A stretch of 64,000 nucleotides of DNA from Clavelina lepadiformis (taxonomy: Eukaryota > Chordata > Ascidiacea > Aplousobranchia > Clavelinidae). Positions 12,301 through 22,200 of this stretch are shown piece by piece. The translations under genes and the position numbers were made by a program. The notes under the pieces are model-generated. The model did not search any database. It saw nothing but the letters and a program-made list of their open reading frames with translations, and was not told where the DNA came from. The stretch covers positions 4,092,001 to 4,156,000 of the forward strand of contig NC_135244.1 of NCBI RefSeq assembly GCF_947623445.1. The letters are read 5' to 3'. Within the stretch, counting starts at the first letter, position 1. Each line of letters opens with the position of its first letter.

Positions 12301-15300
12301 TGCAAACATGCGCAGGAACAAAGGGCTTGGTACAATGGCTATGTGAGAAGAACGGTGTCTGGTCTGAAAAAGTCCCTCATTTCGAAGATTGCGTCTCTGA
12401 TGTCGTGATGAGCATTTCAAATCTTCTTCAAAGGGTTGTGCAAAGTGAGCTGGTTTTTCCTATATATACATATGTTATCTTTTGGGAAGGGCATGTTGTT
12501 AAGCTTACCTTTTTTTGAACGTATTTGTTTTTTAACTGTAATTGATTTGTATAATATTTGTTAATCTACAGATGGTTCCTTTAAAACATCTTTGGTGGAC
12601 GTTGCTCAAAAGCAAGTTCAATTTCTCTCATCATCATTTGGTAGTGGCTTGTCGGCGGCAGACTTGAGAGAAAGCATCCACATAATAGGAAAGTATGTAT
12701 ATTTTGTTGTACAACTTTATTGTAGCCTGAAGCAAAGCTTAATTTGAAATTGATACTGAAACAATGACATTTGTTTCAGAATGCTTCATTTGCAAGAAGA
12801 CAAAGCTGATGGTGGCCACGCTAAGATAAGTAACTTAAGCTTGTCCGAGAGCAGTCGATTTGCCGATGCCATACAAGAAACAGTCGATACCATGTTGGAG
12901 GGAGACTTACGTAACTCTTGGGAAAAGCTACCTGAGGTTTCGTAAAGTGCAAGTGCAAATAAAAAATATAAATTTAAGTACATCTCAGTTGTTACTTTAG
13001 AATGAAAAAATCACTGCTGCTTATGACCTGACAAAAGCCATTGATGACGTGGGATTCTTGCTTGCGGATAAAATGTTAAAAGACAACACAGCTGTTAAAG
13101 TTATGCGAAATACAGCATTTCAGGTGTCGAAATAACATGCATTCTTTAATTCACCAATACCTATATCATAAAATTAAACAACTTTTTTAAATGTCAGCCT
13201 TGAACTCAAGTCTGGTATGATTTATTTATGCAAATATCAGAGTTTAGACTAAAAGGTTAGTCTTTGTTTCCATCGTAAACGTTGGTACGAGTATGGTATG
13301 CATGGCTTTGTAATCCACAGGTCGTTGCAATCAGAAATCGAACTGCATCCCACTCTCTCCAGAACAACAGGATTATTTTTCCGGAACGTGAATCCATTGC
13401 TCAGCAAGAAAACCGGAGTTGGGCCGTTAATGCCGGAAGCATTGCAGTTCCTCTTCATAGAACCGGCCGAAGCAATCTTGTGTTCGCTGTTTATAAAAAT
13501 CTCGACAATTTACTTGGTGTGCAACTGTTCATTGCTACAATTTCTGTAATATTTCAGGCGGTGGTTTCACCAGTGCAGTGGATGATATTATCCTGTATTT
13601 GGAACAAGCGTATTGGACATCAAATTTCAATTTTCGTTTGTCATTTACACTAGGTGGTGCAGTTGTAGATCAACCAACAAAAGTCATCCCACCATCAAGC
13701 AATAAAAATCACACAAATCCAAACAATGCCACCGCAACAGAAGCAAACTACGTCATTAACTCTTTCGTCATTTCCGCTTCATTGAGGCCCACCAATTTGG
13801 AATTTTTACAGCGGGAAAAGATAAGAATTATTTTGCAACATAAGCTGTTTTCTCAAAACGAAACCAGGTAACCCAAAATGCATAACTTCGGCTTTACCTG
13901 CATATCAACGATAGTGGATAAGTTGAGTTTGGTCTCTACAGCGTAGTTTGGTCCCTTCGGTTATAGCAATTATAGCGCTCTTTTTTAGATGCGCTTTCTG
14001 GAAGCCGAGGCAGGAAATCACTGAAAACAAAAGAAATTTGTCGGCAACAGGTTATTGGTCCAATGAAGGATGTGTGAAACTCAAGTCCAACTCTACACAT
14101 ACAGAATGCGAGTGTGACCACCTAACCAACTTCGCCATACTAATGAGCGTTAATGGGATAGAGGTTAGAAAACACAAAAACCCCGTAAGTTATGGCAAGA
14201 AAACTATTTTAAACATTGATTTTTTTTGAGGTTGCAAATACTTAGCCCACTGTAAATTTAGTTTAGCGAAACAGATGAGGTATCTCTTTCCGTGATCACG
14301 TGGGTGGGATGTTGCCTGTCAGTCATCTGTTTGGTCACGTGTTGGTTCTGCTTCAGTGCACTTCATGGACTCCGATCAACTCGAAATTCAATCCACAAAA
14401 ATCTTTGCTTCACTCTCGGGTTGGCCCAGATAATCTTTCTGCTTGGAGCGGACCGAACCGATTATCCTGTAAGTTATACTACACAGCTACATTAAAGTTG
14501 TTTGCGTTGATTATGTTACAGTTATTGCCTGTTATCATGTAGGCCTATTTCAGTAGCCTGTCCATTGCAGGGTCTAATAGTTTTTCTGTTCATTTTTTAA
14601 TTACGGCCGCTAATTGGGACTACGCCACTGCATTAGACAATGTTCTACTTTGACTAATTTCCGCCAATTTCATTCTGACCTTAAGTGACGGACTGTTATT
14701 GATGGTGGTAACCGGACAAATTAAGATTGCATTTTTACACTATTTCTGCCTTCTAGCCAAGCTTGTTTTTTCCGACCAAAAGTTTTGTGGTCCTGCATTT
14801 CAGGGATTATGTCCGGTCGTTGCTGGAGCACTCCATTACCTTTTCCTGACGGTTTTTTGTTGGATGTTGGTCGAGGGTCTCCATATCTATGTATCACTCA
14901 CCAAAGTCTTCGAAATAGACAAGTCGTCTCGTCTACTCTGTTACTACATCTTTGCTTACGGGGCTCCTACACTGGTCGTTGCCATCTCCGCGGCGATCCG
15001 TTATGATGGATATGGAACGTTGGTCAGGTTTGCGGAGATATAGTTGCTGTTAAAAACGATTTGTTTTGACTAATTTAATGTCAAAGTGTGATGTCATGGC
15101 ATAATGCTTAAGTTTATGATAGTAAAAGAGAGAGAAACTCTCTAGAAAAATCAACAAAATTAGGCCATAATGCAATTTGCAAGGATAGGAGAAAGCTAAT
15201 TACTAATTTTTACCGAAAACCTATTTTTCAGCTGTTGGCTAGCTGCCAAAGATGATCATCTTATTTGGAGCTTTGTCGGGCCAGCTCTGTGCGTCATTTG

Positions 15301-17409
15301 CGTCAACGTCTTTTTCTTTTGCGTAGCGTTACGTGTGATGTACTCACACCGCATCGCCACTCCTGCTCATCAAACCAGACTTGCCAAAACAAAGTACGTT
15401 TTATTGCTGCTTTTACTACTTTTTTGTAAAGGCTGTCTTACTTCATATCTAATTAAAGATTTTCTCAGTAAATGGAGTCAGTTAGCAACACCGTAACAAT
15501 TTTGGAAACATTGTTTAAAAGAAAGGCGGTATGGCTAATGTATCTTGCTTCTTTCGTGCTATCGTCCTCCATTCAGGTTATGGATCAAGGGATCGTGTGT
15601 TCTTCTTTCACTCCTTGGCATCACTTGGATTTGGGGAGTCTTTTACGTTGATTCTAAATCGGTTTTTATGGCTTATTTGTTCACCATCTGCAATTCACTA
15701 CAGGTGACATCTCTGAGCAATAGATTACGAGGCTGTTTTCGTTAAGTTATAACCTTTAAAACTTGCCATCAGAGACAACTAAGGATCGTCTTGTTAGAAG
15801 GTTCACTGGATGAAATATTTCTTCTTGGTTTTTTTCAGGGAGTATTTATCTTTATCTTCCATTGCCTTTTCAACGAACGAGTCAGATCCGAGCTTGCAAA
15901 ATATCTTCGTCGGAGCAGCATTTTTGGTCCTTGCATGAGACGTCATTACCACATGACCACATCCACCGGTACCATAAGATCGGCTTGCGTCAACAATGCA
16001 TCTATTGTGAGTTATAACATCAACAAGTAAACAGATCTGTAAAGTCGGATTCCTTAAGCAAGAGGTCACTTAATTGCAAACGAACAGCTTTTTGCGAATA
16101 TTGTGGTGTGAGTCGACCACATAATTTTATAGTTTGCATAACCAGCGGCAGGCAAGAAAAATCACCGCTTCACGTGTTCATAGACTTGCTTAATTATGTT
16201 AACATACAGTTTTTCGTCATTTGAAAAATTATTGTAGTTTATGTTACGGAAATAGTGAATATTTGTATCGGCCTATATTATATAGAATATATACATAACC
16301 TAGCATTTGATTTCTATTAGTTTTTGTCATCCTTCTAATTAATTTTTACAATCACTGCTACAGAAATATCGGAGACGAAGTTCAACTTCAAGTCTTCCCA
16401 GTGTTACAAACGTTGTTACCGTTTCCAAAGTGGTAAACGAAAGGAATGCGGAACTGCTGCCGTAAGATCGTATCACCAGTTCGAAAATATTTCTTTGATA
16501 CGTTTTAGAAATCGAGCAAAGGAAAAGCGTAATGCCTTTTTTCTGTTTTTTTTTTGGTTTAGGAGAAACTTGTCAAAGAAAATCGTTAAACGCCGCCTAA
16601 CGCCACCGTGCAAAGAAGGTAAAAGTTTAAAAATTCAAAATTTGACATTGTTGGTAAACTGCTCCAAATTTGAATATTAGACTCCATACGGCTAAAACTG
16701 AAATTTTTTCTTCAGGAGTAGATAATAACATTTACGCTGCATCCGACGAAGAACCAGCACATCAGGATAGCAAGAAAATGTCGAAACTGGATGTTAATGT
16801 CACGGTAGGGCTCTTCAGCTTAGGTCTATACAACAAAGAGTAGGCTAAGCATAAAAAGGACTGCTTTAAAGCCAAATAATATCTAAAATAAATAAATTTA
16901 ACCTATAATCAATAGTAATTTTTGTTTTTGTTGATTACAGACGTAAATAACATATAGTCTGTATAGGCTACCGCTAATTTAATCATTGAAGGCAGTTTGT
17001 TGCTTCAGTTTTTTTTATTCAGACAACAAAACTACTTAAAAAGTGTGAAGAAAATGTACAAACAGAAATTGCTAAATTGCAAACAACTTGCCGAGACGGA
17101 GATATCGATTTTAATGAGGACGGAAACATTAGCCCAGTTGAAAAACGCAAGGATTTTGCAAGACGTTTTCATAGCAACAACGAAAAGTATTTAGGAGAAG
17201 ACAATAGCGAGATAGGCTCTAATGATCATCAATTGGTTCATAGAAATAAAAGCATGCCGACAAAAAGCGGTGTTCGGCCCGGGTATGAACCAGTGAACCC
17301 GATCGGTCTTTCTCCTCTCTTTCTAAGCATGGATCTCTCTTTGTATTTGCAAACTTCTCAAACACAGACTTACGACGATCATACGGAAACCGAAAGTAAC
17401 AAAATGTAA
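320..17409 (+). CDS. Adhesion GPCR, latrophilin-like 7TM, ~1811 aa, ~32 exons
   Basis: Class B2 adhesion receptor at the cell surface. Exons: 320-368, 1113-1357, 1539-1631, 1747-1840, 2016-2240, 2319-2423, 8765-8922, 9014-9188, 9333-9761, 10024-10314, 10638-10770, 10999-11134, 11228-11350 (doubtful), 11569-11765, 11866-11986, 12061-12172, 12316-12444, 12572-12692, 12780-12936, 13001-13123, 13321-13516, 13558-13867, 13989-14184, 14262-14468, 14804-15027, 15232-15393, 15577-15703, 15839-16006, 16364-16461, 16563-16618, 16716-16804, 17023-17409. Phases match at every junction except around 11350/11569, which is a guess. Order: signal peptide, unassigned ectodomain, PAN-like module (~525-621), partial EGF-like segment, Ser/Thr-rich stalk, hormone-receptor domain, GAIN/GPS, seven helices, ~235-residue tail. 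The 7TM resembles latrophilins (ITWVG, NSIHKNLC, MAYLFTI, GVFIFIFHC), but the lectin and olfactomedin modules of vertebrate latrophilins were not recognised. Exons 1-6 join exon 7 across a 6.3-kb intron in matching phase 1; two separate genes remain possible. Confidence 0.8.
2552..4926 (-). CDS. BTB-kelch (KLHL-like) protein, two exons, ~665 aa
   Basis: Minus-strand gene: exon 1 is 4926 down to 3561, exon 2 is 3183 down to 2552. The phases fit (1366 + 632 = 1998 bases). Residues ~14-60 look like a BTB/POZ core (FTVLTDKGKIRFKRDSLIEK, EYFRGLFHS). Later segments carry kelch-like pieces (TLYLLGG, VDSFDPISNKWTTCP, HYVFDVVSNRW). Such proteins usually serve as Cullin-3 substrate adaptors. It is divergent: the BACK domain is hard to delimit and the kelch blades are irregular. 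The exon-1 donor (GTTTGT) is weak. The whole gene lies antisense inside the long intron of the adhesion GPCR. A second in-frame Met lies 12 codons into the ORF. Confidence 0.7.
4927..8764. other. Gene-poor remainder of the long receptor intron
   Basis: Between the start of the BTB-kelch gene and receptor exon 7 I see no recognisable coding exon. Several open frames of 60-136 codons occur on both strands (for example 7201-7611 +, 6767-7123 -), but none resembles a known family. The part just right of 4926 probably carries the BTB-kelch promoter. Confidence 0.4.
10024..10314 (+). other. PAN/apple-like module in the receptor ectodomain
   Basis: One exon encodes about 97 residues with the cysteine spacing of PAN/apple modules: CATACL, then PPCTTF, then LQCRM. 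This extracellular fold binds proteins or carbohydrates. Assignment is by pattern only. The downstream exon at 10638 encodes the C-terminal half of an EGF-like unit (GFQCKCVN followed by TGVRC). Confidence 0.5.
12061..12444 (+). other. Hormone-receptor (HRM) domain of the adhesion GPCR
   Basis: Two exons (12061-12172 and 12316-12444) encode a cysteine/tryptophan pattern typical of HRM: MCPAIVVRGSWF, then AQCPDG, then WLCEKNGVWS and FEDCVS. HRM domains sit directly before GAIN in latrophilin-type receptors, which is the position seen here. Confidence 0.75.
13989..14160 (+). other. GPS autoproteolysis motif
   Basis: The exon encodes the canonical four-Cys, two-Trp GPS: CAFW, GYWSNEGC, TECECDHLTNFAILM. 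By the family rule, self-cleavage falls between Leu and Thr in HLT, between bases 14124 and 14125. All key residues are present, so the receptor should be cleavage-competent. A GTAAGT donor at 14185 was preferred to a weaker GTTAGA at 14164. Confidence 0.9.
14262..16006 (+). other. Seven-transmembrane region of the adhesion GPCR
   Basis: Five exons encode the seven helices. TM1-2 are in 14262-14468 (ITWVGCCLSVICLV, IHKNLCFTLGLAQIIFLLG). TM3-4 are in 14804-15027 (FCWMLVEGLHIY, CYYIFAYGAPTLVVAI). TM5 is in 15232-15393 (IWSFVGPALCVICVNVFFF). TM6-7 are in 15577-15703, and the end of TM7 is in 15839-16006 (GVFIFIFHCLFNERVRSEL). The motifs are those of 7TM_2 receptors and are closest by eye to latrophilins. 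Confidence 0.85.
17107..17142 (+). other. Canonical EF-hand loop in the receptor tail
   Basis: Within the last exon the cytoplasmic tail reads DFNEDGNISPVE. It has acidic or Asn residues at loop positions 1, 3, 5 and 7, Gly at 6, Ile at 8, Ser at 9 and Glu at 12. This fits a single Ca2+-binding EF-hand loop flanked by helix-prone segments. Function is inferred from pattern only. Confidence 0.5.
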
Positions 17410-17861
17410 TGCCCCGTTGCCGTAAAAATTATCTTTAACGTCAAACACTAATTCTTGTAAACTAGAACTTAGCTATAGCTTGTAATGTGCATGTATTAAA
17501 TTATATAGGTATATGTTTCTTCAGTAATAGCATTGTAGCTTGTAGGCTATTGTAGCCCAAAGTTTGATTAATTCTCTTGATCGGTTGGTATTTCATGTTG
17601 TTAAATGGATATGCCAATGTGCTTTTATTTGCATTATTATTATTCGTTTGTACAAGTGTTTTTTGTGTGAACTGTAACTATTAATTTTTTATGTTTTTAA
17701 TGTGGAAGGAAGCTTGTTTATCAGTAGCAGAAAGTTTACGCAAAAACTTGTTTTCAATACTGTACTTCAAAATACTGCTCTAAATTACTCCATTACTTCG
17801 TACCATTATTGTTTTCTGTCGTGGAGATATTACTCACACTTTTTGACATTGTATAATATAT
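17410..17861 (+). other. Receptor 3' UTR and spacer
   Basis: AT-rich sequence after the TAA at 17407-17409. No further gene is visible before the target duplication of the foldback element at 17862. Confidence 0.5.
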
Positions 17862-17870
17862 AACTTAAAT

Positions 17871-18643
17871 GGTTGTATATCATCTGAGTGACAGTTTATT
17901 TGAGTGACAGTTCATTTGAGTGACATAATTATAGTTCATTTGAGTGACACATTGATAAGTACTGTTTAATTCATTTGAGTGACACATTGATAAGGACTGA
18001 GTAATTTATTTGAGTGACAGATTGACATTTATTGTTTAAGTTGCAGTTGCTGTTAATTAGTAAGTGCACAGATGACAACACACACAAGACAAAGTTTAGA
18101 GTACTGTCTACAAAAAAAACAAACAACTAAGAATCCTCAACCATCTCGTCCAATTCTTCTGTTAGTTCCGCAGTTGGTCCGATCTTCAAATTACGCGCAA
18201 TTCGGCGGAGGAATACTTCTTGTGGAAGGTCTTCTTGCTGGGAAAACAAATTTCCAATGCGGGTTTCGGGAAACCATGTTTTCTATTGCGTCGGTGCGAT
18301 GTTGTGTGAAATGCAACAGATAAGACGAGATAAGATAAGAGCGACGGAAACCATGTTTTCTATTGCGTTGGTGTGATGTTGTGCAAAATGCAACAGATAA
18401 CATGGTTTCCATTGTATTTGTGTGAAGAGCAACGGAAACCATGTTATCTGTTGCATTTATATCGTATGTGCCACTCATTTCTCAACCATTACTGTAGTTT
18501 GAACAGTACTCACCAATGTGTCACTCAAATGAACTGTCACTCAGTTGAGCATGAATTATTTGTCACTCAAATGAACGTTAAAAGAATGTATCATTCAAAT
18601 GAGTTGTCACTCAAATGAAATGTCACTCAGTTGATCAACTACC
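17871..18643. mobile_element. Foldback, MULE-like non-autonomous element
   Basis: A 773-bp unit flanked by a perfect 9-bp direct repeat, AACTTAAAT, at 17862-17870 and 18644-18652. Termini are inverted (GGTTGTATATCATCTGAGTG on the left, GGTAGTTGATCAACTGAGTG on the reverse of the right). Both arms consist of repeated TTTGAGTGACA units, pointing outward in opposite orientation. The core (about 18265-18460) holds direct and inverted copies of a GGAAACCATGTT...GCAACAGATAA segment. There is no transposase. A 9-bp duplication with GG ends suits a Mutator-type element. Confidence 0.75.
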
Positions 18644-18652
18644 AACTTAAAT

Positions 18653-19271
18653 ACACAACCCTGACAAAAATTTCATCTACAATAAATAAATTATTTATTT
18701 ATTAAAAGGGAAATAAAGGCGTAGTAACACAACCGCTAGACGACAGTAGTAATGTTACAATATGTTGCCGAGGTGATCAACCAGTTGTTTATACAAGCTT
18801 TAGGAAATATTTTTATAGTAATTTCGTTGGGTTGGTTGTTTTTTGAAAAATGACTTTACTTGTGAGAAGGTCAACAGGTTTAGGAGATTTCTTGATAGCC
18901 GTAGTACCTGCAAAGGAACAGTTTAATGTCTGGAAAATACGGGTACGATTTAGGCTGCAGATTAGGTTTAAATTACAAAAGGCTTTAACTGGTTATTTAT
19001 AGGTGAGTTAGTTTGGCAATTTATCAATATTAGATAAAAAATTGAAATCTCATAATTGCATTTTTTAAGCGAGGTTAATTACTAAAATAAATATCATCTG
19101 ATCTGAGCCTCATCTGAGATTGTAGGAAACTCCTTCATGGTTTCATTACATTATCTCACAACTTACTATTTGTTAGATGTGAAAATTGATGTAGATTTAA
19201 TAACTTAACAAGTTTTAAACACAAGAATGCAGTATATGGTTTAACTGAAAGTTGCACAGTATAAAACCATC
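18653..19271. other. Spacer and probable CCDC78 promoter
   Basis: No coding potential seen between the foldback element and the CCDC78 ATG at 19272. Confidence 0.4.
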
Positions 19272-22200
19272 ATGAATATTGACACGGTTGGTCGAATTCG
19301 CCCACCAATGCCTGGTGAAGTTCAGTTACCTTTAAATGTCACTGATGGTAAAAGAGTTCACGGACAACAGGGAGGCACTTCACACAGGTACGCCCATATG
19401 CTTATTACTGACTACTGTTTCTTCCCTTTTTGTTATTTTATAACCAAGGTCAAAATTATTCCACGCTATTAACTTTTCAGTCATTGCACTGAAAAGTGTG
19501 GCATATAAGTTAAACACACTTCAGACTAGTCAGTGCATCAGTGAAAGTCTGATTGTGCATACCATGAAGTGTTTTAATCAACCACCAATTTGTAATGCAT
19601 ATATAAATTAAGTATGATGTGCTTGGTTGTTTAAATGCTAATAAACAAACAAAAAAAGATTATTCTACTCTGTCGTATCAAACTTTTACCTCAAATTGCA
19701 TGCACAATGTTTCATCAAGGGCTGCAATACTTTTTAATATGGTTTATCTCTGTTTTGTAAATCTGCTGTTTGTACAGAGAGCATTGTAAAATGTGGTTTA
19801 ATTTAAAATATTTGATAACATTTTTTTCAGTTACCAAATTCTATACCAAAAAGATGCCACAAATCAAGAACTTTTCACAAAAACAGTGCAGCCACTTCTC
19901 GATCTTTTCATTGCTGGCTTCAACACCTGCGTACTAATTTATGGAGAAAGTGGTCAGTTTCATGTATTTTTTTATTATTCTTTTTTATTATATGTTCTAA
20001 TATTCATTTGTTCATTCATTTTCTTTTTCTTTACTGACACAATGGGGATGATAAAGCAGTGCTAATTGATATCGTGGGTTAATGCTAGGAAAAAAGTGGC
20101 GAAGTCATGGCTTAAAACATGCATGAAAGTAATGATGTTTTTGACTTGCTGGTGACAATGAGTATGACCACTACCAAAGACCTAAAACAGATTTGCAAAA
20201 CCGTTGCAAACCGAGTTGCAAGTTACATATTTAAATCAAGCTGTCTACTTTTTTGTTTTTGATAATTTCAGTTAATGGATGTAGCTCAGCAAGATTTTAA
20301 AGATTTTTTTAATTTGTATTATATTTTAATAAAACTATTTCTGGTAATTTTTTTTGAGTTGATAGGGCAAAATTGATAGCTTTGAGGCGGTTGGTGAATT
20401 TTTTTCATTTGATAAAGTTACCTTCACAATATATCCTAAATTATGACCCAAAATCTTTTCCAGGGTCGGGCAAGTCTTTCGCATCAGCCGGGGAACAAGG
20501 CAGTGCCCAGCCAGGGATCATTCCTCAAGCAATAAATTATGTGGTGACAAACATCCAACAACAGAATTCTGTTAATCGTGGTATTTATAAATAAAATGTT
20601 TTGCCTGTGTTATCTATGTATATATGTTATATTTTGCAGTGGGGTGTTTAGATATACATGGAGGCCGCCCATACACTTAATTTTCCTGGGTGGGCTAGCC
20701 CACGTTTTTAAGATGAATGTACTTTAAGTAATATACATAAAATAATATCTAAGGATGAGTTATTTAATGACATTCCAAATGGAAATTACCATTGTAATCA
20801 TAATCCAATTAAAATTACTCTTGCCATACCATGGTATGGAAGATTTTAAAACATTAAAGCACCAGAAACAAAAGCTTTCTTGAGCATAGAGACAGTGCAG
20901 TGCAATCACGTCCCTCCGTAAACAGTTTGGATCCTCTCAATTAAAAATGACATCATCATTCTGGGACTTTACTTACAACATTGACAAATATGTTCTGCTT
21001 GCTTCTGAAACTGTTTATGGTAAATAGTTTTTTTTCCGAGTGTGAAAGAGGTTTTAGTTTCATGAATGTAAATCTAGTGGAAAATAGGACCACATTTTTA
21101 GCCCATTGTAAACATCAGAATGCATAGAAGTTTAAAGTCAGGGAAAGGTAATTCTCGGTATCTTAATTCTGTTCTTAGTCTTACGTCTCAGCATCAAGTC
21201 TCTTATATCTTAATTTAGCACATTAAGATACTCCTAAACTTTCAACAGAAAAAGCAGCGTCAGTTTCATTACTTTAACTACTGCCTACCTATACGACATT
21301 TTAGGATGCACCATTAACCATATGTAAAGTACTGTATAATGATTTTGAATATTGCATAACACTGTTCTCAATGATTTTGTGTAACTCTCTAGAAAGTTCA
21401 TTTTCCCCGAATGAAACCCAATCACCAAGATCCAATGAGGAGCGTGGCAGAATTTTGATGTACCATTTCGAAATATACAATGAGATGATCAAGGACTTAA
21501 TGGCGGCCCGCAGCTCTCTTTCAGGTTTTGTTCTTTGTTGAAATTGTTAAGACTTGCTGGGCGTGTGTATTGAAACGATGGTAGGTAGGTCTTTTAGACT
21601 TCTTTTAACTAGCATGTATGCTTTTGAACATACAGGTAGAAATGTTGCAGCGCCGATGGAGTTACAATATTCGCCTGAACGAGGAATGTTTGTGAAAAAT
21701 TTGCAATTTGAAGTTTGCAGAAATCCAGCAGAAGCTACATCAGGTTAAGAACATTTCACATGTGTTCAGAAAACTGCCATAGTGTTATAGATTTGTTGTT
21801 ACTGCATTGTTATATATTATTACATTAGACATCACATTTCCACAAATTGTAATTTTACTTCTATTTAATCTATTTTTCTCGATTTTTTTTAAAAATCTTT
21901 AGCTTTTTGGCAAGCTTGGCTTTCACGAAATGTGTCCACAACTGATTTTGGTCCAGCAAACAATTTTGCCACTTACATATTTCAACTTGAACTTTTCATG
22001 GTAAATCCATTTTTAAACACAAAATCTCGTAATGTGTGTTATCCATTTTGTTTCTGCTGCTCTCGATGTAACTACTTTGCAGATGACGGATGAAAATCCT
22101 CTTCCGAACCGATCCTACTTCACAGTTATCAGGCTCCCCGGAGCAGAAAAACTTTCAGAAGATTTCTCACGAACAAGAGTTCGAGAAGGACCAACTCTCT

